This document shows positions 37,871-48,440 of a DNA stretch of 64,000 nt, one piece after another (positions within the stretch are counted from its first letter, which is position 1; every line of letters begins with the position of its first letter). The notes under the pieces were generated by a model that worked only from the letters and a program-made list of their open reading frames with translations, did not search any database and was not told where the DNA came from. The stretch is from positions 31,896,494-31,960,493 of the forward strand of contig OY804575.1 in assembly GCA_963680875.1 (NCBI GenBank), given 5' to 3'. The stretch is from Bathymodiolus brooksi (Eukaryota; Mollusca; Bivalvia; Mytilida; Modiolidae). The position numbers and the translations under genes are program-made.

Positions 37871-39130
37871 TTATCTTTTTACATTTTCACTATATGAAAA
37901 TGCATCGCTTATATTTTTCTGCAGAGACGGAATATATTTCGACAAGATCTTGGTATCGGAATATAACTTTCTAAGAGATCGAATAAGGCGAATCTTTTTA
38001 TAGCCCTGGTCCAGTAGCCTGTTTCTCAGATGAAGATGACGTTTCAGAAAATCAGAATAATTGCTACTGGCCCTTGCATAGCGAATCAATTGCGAGATGT
38101 AAACACCATATGCAGGAGAAGCTGGTATATTGCTGCACATGTTTGGAAAATTTATGATTTTAAAATTGAAGTCGTCCCGCTTATCATAAATTTTTGTACT
38201 GAGTTGACCACTGTCGTCAAATTCGAGGTATAAGTCCAAAAATGATGCGGACGAAGCTGTATCGGTGGTCTCTTTAACTTCCAGCTCTGGAGGATATATC
38301 AATGGAAGAAATTCAGCAAATCTAGACTCATTGATAGATAAAACGTCATCAATATACCTGTATGTGAAATTAAAGGTTCTAGCCTCATGAATCTTCTTAT
38401 CTTTTACAAGCTTTTGAAGAAACTCCGACTCATATGAGTATAAAAATAAATCGGCTAGAAGAGGGGCACAATTCGTACCCATTGGTATGCCGACGACCTG
38501 CTAAAACAGTGTCCCTCCAAAGGAGACAAATATGTTATCGATGAGGAACTCCAGCATACTGATCACTTGTTCCTCGGAGTAGCATGTTTTACCTTTATGA
38601 ATTTTGTTTGAAAAATATGTGGAATTGTAGCTTCACACAACAAATTTTGAGCCATAGTTTCTACGACCAAAAGCTTTATGAATTGTTTCTTTTAAGCGGG
38701 TTTTTGATTTGTCATGCGGTAGGGTGGTATATAGAGTTGAAAAATCAAAGGTTTTGATGGAGGATACCTGAGAGAAAGATCTTGATTTCAGGTTATCCAA
38801 AAGATCTTTAGAGTTTTTCAAAATCCACATGTGATTTATGCCACTACGCGAGTAAACAGTTTCACAATATTTCTGTTGTCCCTCTTTTACTGCAGACAGA
38901 ATCTTTGTCAGGTGAATAGACAATTCTTTCGTCGAACAAGTTGATGATCCCGCTATGTACCTTTCTTTGTATGGTGTCTTATGGGGTTTAGGTATCCAAT
39001 ATAAATAGGGTAAATCCTCAGACTCTTTACCAAGTATATAGTCAAGTACATAGTCAATTTTAAAACGGAAACACAAAGACTTTTTTGAGGAGACGGAAAA
39101 ATAAATCGCTTTCCGCAATAAGCAGTTTTT
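37871..39130 (-). mobile_element. degenerate reverse transcriptase, probably Penelope-like retroelement
   Basis: One minus-strand frame encodes a reverse-transcriptase core. It shows YWIPKPHKTPYKERYIAGSS and the motif-A-like FDFSTLYT, then LIDNIFVSFGG, then motif-B-like GIPMGTNCAPLLADLFLYSYE-type sequence (from 38,490 leftwards) and motif C YRYIDD, followed by a thumb-like helical region. Two in-frame stops break it: TGA at 38,633-38,635 and TAG at 38,501-38,503. The frame is otherwise continuous. No endonuclease domain or target-site duplication is visible. The PKxHK...SLYT arrangement suggests a Penelope-like family, but the assignment is from memory. It sits in a phosphatase intron in the same orientation as the gene. 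Confidence 0.75.
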
Positions 39131-39266
39131 GCATTTTCCATAAATGAAAAAAAAATGTTTTGGTTACGACGCCCACTCTCGTCAAAACTGTAAGTACTAT
39201 CATATAGTAGAGAAAACCTAGTTTATCCAATCTGGAAGGGAATGTAGATGAAAACTTTATACTTAC

Positions 39267-39398
39267 TGTTTTATTGATGATTTCTATGCATCGATGAATA
39301 TAAATTGTATGTTTGTTCTCTACAGTCATATTCAGTGTGAAGTTTGTTAATTCTAACGGTGATGTCGTGGTTTCTGGCCAATATTTTTCACACTTTAT
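39267..39398 (-). CDS. phosphatase D1, KCxxYWP exon
   Basis: A 132-bp exon in phase 0-0, acceptor TTTATAG, donor GTAAGT. It encodes IKCEKYWPETTTSPLELTNF, then 24 more residues ending EIINKT. KCxxYWP is a conserved PTP block. The following beta strands are less conserved. Confidence 0.9.
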
Positions 39399-41524
39399 CT
39401 ATAAATACAAATATATGCATATGTTAAATTACTCGAAATTGTCGTTCACCATTCATCACATTTCTTAATTGTCATTACGTTTCATTAATTGATGGAGAAA
39501 GCAGAGCAGCCAAGAAATGTCCGACAGGATCTCACCTGTTATATACGTAGATGTAATTCGAACTAGCATGCTATCTCGGCCACAACTCCTCTGAAACACA
39601 ATTACATTAATATCTGTGAGAAGAGTTTAAAGACAACTAAGGGGTAATCAGAATTGGTTAATCGAAGAAAAACAGACAACAAAATGGTCAAAAGAAAAAA
39701 GACAAACAACGATTTAAAAAACATAAACATAAAACTAAAGATCGAGTAGATGTTAAAATAAATATGTTGATATGATATCTAGACAACATATGTACAGCGT
39801 TGGAATATATAAAATTCGTTTGTACGAACATTTCTGTCTAGTGTCTCAGCGTGTGCAAATGCATTTTTATATATTCCGACAATGTACTTATATTGTGTTT
39901 ATCCTGCAATATCAAAACAAACAAAAAACCTGCCAAACTCTACAAAAAAGACCAGATATAAAGTCGTTCTAATCGTTTTTAATGGTGTTCCATGTGATGT
40001 CAACGTTTATACTGTTACCGTTTCTTACAGTTGTACAGTACGAATCACGTATCAGAAACAAACTATATCTTGGTTTATGATGATAATATTCATGCATAGC
40101 AAAAATTGATCTAGTCAATGTAATTTGACTGCTCGAATTGAACCAGGGCAGGATAATTGTTTTACTATGGTGCCATCAGTATTGATAGCGAGAAACAAAT
40201 AGTTTATACACAGTAAAACATTACATATGCACAATATTGTATAATCTACATTATAATTGTCTCAAGTAAAACCACAGAGCTAAAGATAGGCACAGAACAT
40301 ATCATATGCCTTAGTTATGAAGTGCTACGGGATTCTGGTATTTAATTTAAGCAAAATCAGAGCATTGATTCGCGTATTTGATTCGGCATATGCATTGCAG
40401 AAAATGATCATATAGAGGGGGAGATTGAAGGTATACCCGTAATGGATCAATTAGGCTCTACATTTATGACCCGTTCTTCCCATCGCCGTTTATACAATTA
40501 GCATTATTATTGATATAGTATTGAGAGAAAAAAACGTTTTAAGAGTGAAGTAAGCAACTTCACCAATATCAACAAAACGAATAATTACATCTCAGCTCAA
40601 ATCAATGAATACAAAAAGTATGACGTATTCTTATGGAATCCCGGCCAATGAATTGAGACAGACAAACAATATGGCACTGTTCAACAGGTAAATGAGATAC
40701 CAATCCTCTTCATTTTTTTAATTGGATCTCAAACGTCAATGCACATATAAATAAGCACCTTAGCTTCCACTCACATTGACTACACAATATTTGCCTGATG
40801 GGATCCCTGGGGTTGTTGTTGTCTTTGTAAGTTCGCAATGTGATGTCGATCACAATCATGACAGTATTTGTAAGATTTCTTTATCCGTATGTTATTTTCT
40901 TGTTGATAATCTCTCGTCTGGGAGGTGATTTACTATACGTCAAATGACATCAAAACAACAAAGATGCCGAGATGTAGAGTTTATCAACAGAAGCAACGAG
41001 TACAACACATACTCATTTTAAGGTATGAATTATACTCATTATTGAGGAACCCTACTGTAACAGTAAAATGTAGAACAGCAATAAAAGTGTTGTTTCTTTA
41101 CTTTAGTTTCTGTCTATAGTGACAGCCGGAACCTTTGAACCGTAATGTCTGACCCATTTCATTAAGAAGGGAAAATTGAGACCATAAAACGAGCTTAACT
41201 CAGCGACTTTTTATTACAATGTATATTACAAGCCAGGAAAGTGAGCGGTCATTTGTGGTATTTATTTTCTTTTCATTTTATTCTTATTAATAAGCAAAAA
41301 ATAATAAAAGTGCATATGTTCGCTTACCCTCAAAAGACCGCATACTATTACAATAATGAACAACATAACTATGTGCAGTACAATACTAGTCAGTAACTGA
41401 TAGTAATTAGTTGTTCAGCTGACAAGGTAGAATTTGTTCGTTAAACACCATGACTATTGAGACAAAAAATGTGTTATGTATATAAACGTATTATACTGAG
41501 ATGAAGTAATAAATGTATAATTAC
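39399..41524 (-). other. 2.1-kb intron
   Basis: AT-rich, no exon recognised. It includes a fragment at 39,660-39,745 shared with 35,415-35,500 and 45,930-46,000, and the right arm of the 28-bp inverted repeat at 41,119-41,146. Confidence 0.5.
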
Positions 41525-41622
41525 CTTCGTTCCTTCTGTTAAGTTTGTAACCATTACAATTTTACCGACATTTTCTTGCCAAATCATCTGCCAAAAATCA
41601 TTTAACGTTATCTTCTTTGGTC
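41525..41622 (-). CDS. phosphatase D1, DFWxMIW exon
   Basis: A 98-bp exon beginning with the last two bases of a Gly codon after acceptor GCATTCCAG and ending in phase 0 at GTAATT. It encodes [18 protein letters not shown], then [14 protein letters not shown]. It continues the TQGP motif of the preceding 37-bp exon and leads into KCEKYWP. Confidence 0.92.
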
Positions 41623-42534
41623 CTGGAATGCAAAGCATACACATTTGGTTATATATGTATTGCCCTTGGAGATCCAGTTATCTAGAGATGGGGATATCTC
41701 TCTCTCCTATTTAACCACACAACATATGTGTCTGTCGCAAGCCAGAATCTGGATTTATATCGCCATATGTCATGGTCTTTTATATGTTCAATGCGTTTAG
41801 GCAAGAGGTGACTCTCCGTTTTCTTGATATTGGTGGAATTGTTGACCATCACTGCTTACACTTTATTTAACTATAACCGTCATACTCATTCGAAATTAAT
41901 TATGAAACAGCAAAAGTTATTCTATACAGATTTATCATGTTTGGGAAGGGTATTTGCGAAAAATACCAGTCGAGAGACGAAAAATTTCCCGAACCGAATG
42001 GCTCAAGTCTCAAGACTGGTATTTTTCGCAAATACCCCTCCCAAGCATGATATATTGGTTTAATTACACCAAATTATATTTAGAACACTTGCTAAATAAA
42101 TAATACCTTTTGATTATCGTTTTCAGGACCTAACATGATGTATCTGTTTAATTATACCGAATGCTGTTACATAAAACGCACAACTGATAACGTTTAACAA
42201 ATTTTTTTACAAGCGTCTCGGTGAAGTGTAAAAACGGCAAATACAATTTTGCAATAAAACGCACAACTGATATCGTTTTACAAATTTTGTTACAATTGTC
42301 TCGGTGAAGGGTAATAATTAGGCAAATACCCCGGCAATGGCGGAAAAGCGGAAAAAACTAAGAATTGGTAAAAAAAAAGAAAATACCCCTTTAATCAACC
42401 AATCAGAAGACAGCATGCTGATATAAGGTGTAATATTTATTCTAATGTTCTTGATTGTGTCTCTTCTAGATGTGTAGGCATATTCAGATTTTAATGTTAT
42501 ATTTTTGAGAATGCTACATTTTTAATATTCATAC
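41623..42534 (-). other. intron containing a foldback element
   Basis: Holds the foldback element at 41,934-42,051 and two related blocks at 42,170-42,235 and 42,251-42,320 (ACGCACAACTGATA...CGTTT...CTCGGTGAAG), which look like a local direct duplication of about 80 bp. No exon. Confidence 0.55.
41934..42051. mobile_element. foldback (MITE-like) element, 38-bp arms
   Basis: Arm 41,934-41,971 is the reverse complement of 42,014-42,051 with two mismatches. Core arm sequence is GGGTATTTGCGAAAAATACC. The 42-bp loop contains no recognisable gene. Short length and no coding capacity fit a MITE. Confidence 0.8.
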
Positions 42535-42571
42535 CTTGAGTAGCTATATATGCTTTGTCGTGGCTGTAACT
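42535..42571 (-). CDS. phosphatase D1, 37-bp micro-exon with the YIATQG motif
   Basis: Acceptor TTTGCAG, donor GTATGA. It encodes SYSHDKAYIATQ and the first base of Gly. Very short exons at this site are a recurrent feature of receptor PTP genes. The phase links it to DYVNANYIK upstream and [10 protein letters not shown] downstream. Confidence 0.92.
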
Positions 42572-43046
42572 CTGCAAATGTAATATGTTAAGAGATTACT
42601 ACATGTCCTCTTCAGAAATTATACCATGAACAAACATATCAAAACAAACAATCCATACAAAAACAGAGACACAATGGTATCGATTTGCTGCTTAGACATG
42701 TGCAATTATAAATATAAGATGACTTGTCCATCATTATTATAAATCCCCTCCCAAGCCACACAATGTGTTCTCCATAATATACTACTTGACGAAATATATG
42801 CATTAAACCTACATTATTATTACGCATGTAGCATATATAACAAGCCAAGAACATGAACGGTTATTCATTTGTGTGTTAGGGTATTGATTTTGCCTGTTTC
42901 TGCGATTTGGGATATTGGAACTGTTCCGACAGTGTGGTATTTTTGTTATTCATTTATAGTGATAATTCCATGGTTCCTACCACAGCTTACTTGGTCACTG
43001 TATCATAATCACTTGTTAATATCTATTATAACACAAGAAATCATAC
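42572..43046 (-). other. intron
   Basis: No exon or named repeat recognised. The plus-strand open frame at 42,869-43,099 overlaps the next exon antisense and is a shadow. Confidence 0.5.
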
Positions 43047-43114
43047 CTTTATGTAATTGGCATTTACATAGTCTGCGTTACTGGCTTCAGCTAACTTAAC
43101 TCTGGAATGGTCAT
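43047..43114 (-). CDS. phosphatase D1, DHSRVKL/DYVNANYI exon
   Basis: A 68-bp exon beginning with two bases of a Tyr codon and ending in phase 0 at GTATGA. It encodes DHSRVKLAEASNADYVNANY then IK. This is the highly conserved YDHSRVxL...DYxNANYI block. Its acceptor and first 38 bp are copied in a tandem duplication just upstream. Confidence 0.93.
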
Positions 43115-43204
43115 CTAAATATTAAAACATATAAAACTACAGTGTTACTGGCTTCAGTTAACTTAACTCTGGAATGGTCATCTAAATATTAAAACATATA
43201 AAAC
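43077..43204. repeat. 67-bp tandem duplication across an exon acceptor
   Basis: Bases 43,077-43,137 and 43,144-43,204 are direct repeats offset by 67 bp with one or two differences. The left copy holds the acceptor and first part of the D1 exon 43,047-43,114. The right copy is a second acceptor with the same partial exon. Reading on from the right copy reaches a stop (TGA) where it runs into the left copy's acceptor. Confidence 0.9.
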
Positions 43205-43509
43205 CTCAGATGAACTGTATATCATCACTCAATATAATCAGGATTTTGATGGCTTTAAATCTTACCTTAAATAAGGGTTCGTGATATATTTGAGTTTACA
43301 ATGGGCCATCAAATTGTTCAAATATCATTTTGAACCAACACACACACACGAAACGTGTCACTAATTCTTGCTTAACCGGTTTATACCCTAATGCTTAAAT
43401 TAACTGTGTTGGAAAAAGCACAATGCAGTGAGGAATGCGAAACATTTTATTTGACTAAATCTGCATTGATGTTGGATCCGCATTGGCAAAAATTTCAGCA
43501 TATCATGGC

Positions 43510-43646
43510 GTTAAGAAGTAACAAAAAAGTGACTATTACAAATGAGTATTGTTATGTTTATTGTGGTATTCTTTTCATGGATAATATGTTAATATTATAT
43601 ATAACAATACTCATTTGTAATAGTCACTTTTTTGTTACTTCTTAAC
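43510..43646. mobile_element. perfect 46-bp inverted repeat (foldback element)
   Basis: Bases 43,510-43,555 and 43,601-43,646 are exact reverse complements, with outer sequence GTTAAGAAGTAACAAAAAAG and a 45-bp loop. The element ends 18 bp from the splice donor of the phosphatase exon at 43,665. Perfect arms imply a recent origin. Confidence 0.88.
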
Positions 43647-43664
43647 TTATATAATATATCTTAC

Positions 43665-43752
43665 ATGGAAACGTAGTCAGATAACGGTTCTTTTGCTTGT
43701 TTTCTTCCTTTGTTCCCTCCTTATGTGGATATTGTAATCCCATCTGTAACAT
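43665..43752 (-). CDS. phosphatase D1, KNRY exon
   Basis: It encodes GLQYPHKEGTKEENKQKNRY then LTTFP and the first base of Tyr, ending at GTAAGA. KNRY is the phosphotyrosine-recognition motif of an active PTP domain. Two in-frame acceptors are possible: TTATAG (start at 43,752, adds Met-Leu-Gln) or TTACAG (start at 43,743). Both keep phase 0 with the previous exon. Confidence 0.9.
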
Positions 43753-44862
43753 CTATAACAATAAATTGATTGTTATTTAACACCAACTCAGCAGTGTTTC
43801 AGATAGTTTACTTGCTAGCTCAAGATTAAAAATAACAAATTATGTAGATAATAAGGTACTGGAATGCACGGACCTAGTGTTTCTTTTGTTACAGGTAAAT
43901 GAGGAGATAGAACAATGTGTTTGCAACTGGCAAGTGAAGACCACTGCACTTAGTCTTATACGAAAAGTAGTAGCATGAAATTATCCGATCATGAGGCACT
44001 CTTTTATGTCCTGTCTTAAGGGTGAGTTATGTACATGATTCTAATCAGTGGATACTCCTTATGAAGTGGTTGCAACGCTCAAGTAGACTTTATTTCTACA
44101 CACCAGTGGCTTACCTTATACACTGTAGCAATACAACTACTAGCAATACAACTATTCCAAATATTGTACATATATCATACTAGATAATAATAGTTTTCTG
44201 GTACTCACATGCGGACAATACCCGCATGACGGCATCATTTCGGTTTTGGCTTAACACCGACAAATTTGTAGCAAAATTTCTGTTAAGTTAAGGGAATGAG
44301 TAGTCGTGTATATTTGAGCTATCGATTGTTCCTCAGTTTTTACGATTTTCCTATTAGAATACGAAATGTGATATGTTTTTTTTTTTTTTTTTGTATTCTC
44401 ACATTACCTTGCAATAAAACAATAACCATACATACAAACATTAAGATATCAACATGAAGAATATTTGGTCTGTATTAAGAACTTCTTGATTTAAAAAATA
44501 AATTGTTGAGTATTAAATATTTATAAGTATATTAAACCAACACGTCAGTAAACTGATTGTGCAATAGTGCTTCACGTTACTTGCCTAAAATATAAATTTG
44601 AGCATAATTATTGATATTTTCCCACTAGTTATTGACTTCAACAAAATAACATTTTCCGGAAGCATTGTCCGATCTTAGCACTTATACTATATATGGAGTA
44701 TCAGAGTTTTGGAAAATCCCACTAGACTAGCCAACTCACGAAAGGTAGAATCGAGTGCAAATTATGAGCCCTAAATGATCCCAAAAATATTATGTTATTT
44801 GCTTTAAGATGGTCAATGAATTACATTTACTGTAAAGGGAGGTAATAATAAACGATTCTTAC
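43753..44862 (-). other. intron
   Basis: No exon recognised. A 16-base T run lies near 44,378-44,393. Otherwise AT-rich single-copy-looking sequence. Confidence 0.5.
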
Positions 44863-45149
44863 AGAAAATTCTTCTTTAAAATCTGTACTTTTCTTTTTCA
44901 TTTCTACAACCAAGGTCAGATCGTTCACTGCGATACGATACTTTGAAATCTTCTCACTCAATTCTGTGTTAGAATACATATTATCACACTTCTTTGTGTC
45001 ATTGACGTATATGTCTTCTTTCTGACCGACGTGTTCAACGTTTATAGTCATTATATGTGTAGACGAAGTAGTGTTTGTATCATTACTCCATATATCTCCT
45101 TTCATTACATTATCATATTTTGGTCCGCCATAACTATTGTTGACACGAT
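44863..45149 (-). CDS. receptor phosphatase, juxtamembrane and D1 N-terminal exon
   Basis: A 287-bp exon after acceptor TTCATCATTAG, ending in phase 0 at GTAAGA. It starts with two bases of an Asp codon completed by the preceding exon. It encodes a polar, Asn/Ser/Thr-rich segment with several tyrosines (SYGGPKYDNV, EDIYVND, DNMYSN) and then KYRIAVNDLTLVVEMKKKS and FKEEFS. The last part is the N-terminal helix of a PTP domain (FKEEF). The tyrosines in acidic/Asn contexts are candidate phosphorylation sites, by inference only. Confidence 0.88.
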
Positions 45150-46190
45150 CTAATGATGAACATGAGAAACATGTGAACATAAAAGATTTTTATTTTTATG
45201 CTTAATTTTATATACAACCATGTGACTGGTTCGAACCCATATCGGGTCAATCAAAAGACTATGCAAACATATATATCCAACTTAGTGTGCATGACACATT
45301 TGTTGGAAAACAAACTTTCATCAGATATACCAAATGTGAAAAGATTGCAAGGCCAAATTGATCTTACAATCTATTGGGAGCAATAGTATCAAATGGCCTA
45401 AACAGGGTGACACAACTCGGATAAGGTTACCTGTGACGGAACCTTATTCTTAATAACATTTGTATTATTTCAGAACTGTAAATTTCATTACTAATTATAT
45501 CTTTTAAACCATATCAGTCCGGAATGCTATATACCATCATGGATTATTATTCTACAATCAGAGGTATTGTTATATATTTTTTTCTAAGTCGTAGGAATTT
45601 AATTTAGTGTGCAATGTGCGTTTCTGGAATAACATTCATCAGGTGCATTAAAAGTCAAAAAGACTAGAACGTCAAATAATTCAGAAGTTCGTGGGAACAA
45701 GAATATCAAAGAGTCTACAAAAGATAGCCAAACTTGGCTAATTTTACCTATGCTATGCAGTTGTATTTTATGCCTATCATCTAAACGTGTTCTCGCCTTG
45801 ATGCATGGATAGCTGAAATATTGTTCGCTAAACGGCAATCACTTCCAATAAGATTAAATGAATGAGCCATTCCGAATGAAAATTATATAATTAGCATTGC
45901 TTCTCTGTGCAAAGGATATGAAGATAGTAAAGGACAAAATACAATGGCCAAAAGAAAGAAAAAAGACAAAAACGGTCGACAAACACTACACATAAACAGA
46001 AACCACACGACAACTGGGGATGAACTCAGATGCTCCGGAAGGATAGGCAGTTCTCACTTCTTCTCTAGTTATACCTATATGTTTCTCTTGTTACAATATG
46101 GTGATAAATAATGAAATGTCGCTGGTTACTCGTTTCTTAATCAATTAGATAGTAAATAGGAAATGTAATTAATATACATTAGATTTATAC
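45150..46190 (-). other. intron with dispersed repeats
   Basis: The 45,590-45,720 stretch (GTGCAATGTGCGTTTCTGGA ... CATCAGGTGCATTAAAAGTC) resembles a repeat common in bivalve DNA, by recall. The 46,000-46,110 stretch matches 33,890-34,000. No exon. Confidence 0.45.
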
Positions 46191-46252
46191 CTGAATGGTA
46201 TTTGACGCTCTTTGTTTTCTTAGTGTTCTTGTCATTTCTCTGGCTTCTCTTC
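46191..46252 (-). CDS. receptor phosphatase, basic juxtamembrane exon
   Basis: A 62-bp exon, acceptor ATTGTAG, donor GTATAA. With split codons it encodes RKRSQRNDKNTKKTKSVKYH then S and the first base of Asp. The run of Lys and Arg directly after the transmembrane exon is the expected cytoplasmic stop-transfer signal. Phases match both neighbours. Confidence 0.85.
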
Positions 46253-46879
46253 CTACAATACAAATTATATTCGTACCACGTATAACCCATAAACATGTGA
46301 AATAAAGTCACTACCTGTTTAGATCCACTAGTCCAAATGGCCATGTGGGGTTTTATTATTGCTTTGTGTTTGTCGTACTGCTGAACCATTTACACGTAAC
46401 TTTACAAAGTGGTGTTCTGGGTGGTCATCCACATGGTTTATGGCTTTCATTCTAATCAGAAATCAATCATGGTAGCAAGCGGGCAATTCGGATTGACTGA
46501 AATTTAAATACTTCCCCGATACGTGTTATGAAATTGTTATTTGCTAACAGGGTTATTTGTTGATCGAAATGTAAGATGGTAGTCTTCGTAAAACAAATGA
46601 CTCAATGGAGGACAATATAAAATATCTTGTTTTCGAAGACTGCATTATTGGATGAATGAACCCAAGTTATACATTAATGATATTTGAATACTCTTTTATA
46701 AATTTGTGCTGACAGAGCTTATAGTAAATTCTGATATTATCACCGACGCATCAAATAGTTGGGGTACTGTGTAACCAATGAACCAATGTTCATTTACAAA
46801 ATATACATTTTTTTTCTTTAAAGGAAATATTCGAAGAATAGGAACATAGGCGAACGGTTAATGTGTTGATATCTTCCTT
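46253..46879 (-). other. intron, unique part
   Basis: No exon or clear repeat. It is followed on the right by a minisatellite within the same intron. Confidence 0.5.
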
Positions 46880-47370
46880 ACCATAGCTTACACACATATA
46901 TGTAGAAGATACCCCAGCTATCACAACTAACAAACATACCTTTGGAAAATACCTCCAGTTACAACAATAAGCAAATATACCTGTAATGAATACCACAGCT
47001 AGCACTTCTAGCAAAAAATATAAAATACCTCCAGATACCACACCTAACAAATATAACCGTAGAAGATACCTCAGCTACCACTACTAACAAGCATTCATAT
47101 CGAAGATACAATAGCTGCCAAAACGTAGAAGATACCCCAATTGTCAAAGCTACAACATAAACATTTAGAAAATACATTCACCTACAACCAACAACGATAC
47201 TTGTAGAATAAACCCCCAGCTAACATAGCTAACACAAATCCACGTAGAAGACACCCCAGCTACCACAACTAACAACAAATCATGTAGAAGATACCCCAGA
47301 AACTATAACTAACATAAATATACCTGTACAATAAAGCCCCAGCAGCTACAACTAACAAAATGACCAAGAC
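46880..47370 (-). repeat. degenerate ~40-bp minisatellite derived from the transmembrane exon end
   Basis: About 12 imperfect units of 36-43 bp, with plus-strand consensus TGTAGAAGATACCCCAGCTA then CCACAACTAACAAAC. The rightmost unit (about 47,324-47,366) is the 3' end and splice donor region of the transmembrane exon itself. Minus-strand translations of other units keep traces of it, such as LLVVIAGVSST against LLVVAAGALLY. The array thus looks like serial tandem copying of an exon end into its own intron. Confidence 0.8.
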
Positions 47371-47426
47371 TGCTCCTATTCCTCCTACCATAGCTACTGG
47401 TTTTGCTATTTCATCGTCTAGTATTG
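47324..47426 (-). CDS. receptor phosphatase, transmembrane exon
   Basis: A 103-bp exon with donor GTATAT. It encodes ILDDEIAKPVAMVGGIG, then AVLVILLVVAAGALLY and a split Arg. One strongly hydrophobic helix of about 23 residues is preceded by acidic residues and followed (next exon) by a basic cluster, so it is a type I membrane topology. The acceptor is either ACTTGTAG (start 47,426) or ATACTAG (start 47,417); both keep the phase left by the EGF exon. Confidence 0.88.
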
Positions 47427-48160
47427 CTACAAGTAGTATTTTTATTAGCATAGATAGGTAAAGCTCAATATGAATATTCATGCATCTCTATTACCAAAAA
47501 CAAAATATATGTAGATATATAAATTTCATTAAAATATGTGTTTTAAACTGTGCTATTAAAGAATTAGAACGCTTATAAGTTGTATTATATCCCTTTTTGT
47601 TCATTATTCATTAATATATATCGTGTCTCAAATATCATATTTGTAATTTCCAAATGACAATAGGGGGCGTCGTGGTCGTGACCGTATGGTAGTTGGATTT
47701 AGAACTACCTGTGAAATCAGTGCCTATTACCAATACAGTTGTGAGTTCGAACAAAGGTGGATGAAACTGGAGTACCCGGAGAAAATAACCGAGCTGCCGC
47801 AAGTCACTGACAACTGTATCACATAATGTTGTATCGAGTACACCTCGCCACGAGCGTGATGCGAGCTCACAACTTTAGTGGTGATCGACAATAATTGCAT
47901 AATAGTTGTAACCCCAACTATCGTTCAACTATGAACATGAATTTATAGACGTATATATCGTCTCAAGCAAGTGGCAATCATACAGTGCACATACCAACTA
48001 TATCCTGAAATGATACACGGTTTTGCTAATCGTTTTAGGAAAAGGCCTGACTTTTTAAATTTGTAACGTTTTTTACTATGTACTTCCAAATAGCCTCAAT
48101 AATAATACCAAACAAATTCGTAGGTAGCAGATAATTATAAAAGCTTAAATTATAAAATAC
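47427..48160 (-). other. intron with chimeric SINE
   Basis: Non-coding. Contains a SINE head and SINE body in opposite orientations at 47,664-47,905. Confidence 0.55.
47664..47905. mobile_element. SINE chimera: plus-oriented head joined to minus-oriented body
   Basis: Bases 47,664-47,757 hold the tRNA-like head in plus orientation (GGGCGTCGTGGTCGTGACCG, A box GGTAGTTGGAT, B box GAGTTCGAAC). From about 47,758 the family body follows in minus orientation (GGAGTACCCGGAGAAAATAA onwards, ending CACAACTTTAGTGGTGATCG). Either two insertions met head to head or an inversion occurred. Confidence 0.7.
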
Positions 48161-48301
48161 CTTGATCGCACTTTGAACCCAAATAACCTGGTTTACACGT
48201 GTCTTTGATCGTACATAGACCTTCAACATTGTCACATTTCTCAGACAAACAGTTGTTACATGAGGTGTTACAGTTCAAGCCATATGTTCCTTTCCCACAG
48301 G
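48161..48301 (-). CDS. EGF-like exon, type A, membrane-proximal
   Basis: A 141-bp exon in phase 1-1, acceptor ATATTTCAG, donor GTATTT. It encodes ACGKGTYGLNCNTSCNNCLS then EKCDNVEGLCTIKD and CKPGYLGSKCDQ. Eight cysteines in laminin/MEGF-like spacing make one extracellular module. The symmetric phase lets modules be gained or skipped without frame change. Its 5' intron flank matches the relic A exons at 50,167, 54,114, 58,032 and 61,948, so it is probably the intact member of that position. Confidence 0.9.
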
Positions 48302-48440
48302 CTGAAATATCAAACGTATCCAAACCACAAATGTCCATATTAAATATAACAAGCTGACATTGTGCAATGCAGGATCTAAAATTATTATTTTTTTAAAAGT
48401 GCACACATGATTTACAATTTGATATTTTGGTATTTATTTA

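Larger units (their letters stand above)
37707..41146. repeat. 28-bp perfect inverted repeat flanking the reverse-transcriptase element
   Basis: Bases 37,707-37,734 (ATTACGGTTCAAAGGTTCCG then GCTGTCAC) are the exact reverse complement of 41,119-41,146. Both are accompanied by an ACTGTAACAGT motif. They may be termini of a composite element or two copies of a dispersed repeat in opposite orientation. Confidence 0.7.

Noticed and set aside
46790..47177. Two hydrophobic minus-strand open frames as small membrane proteins
   Set aside because: They lie in the minisatellite derived from the transmembrane exon and have no start context or conserved ends.
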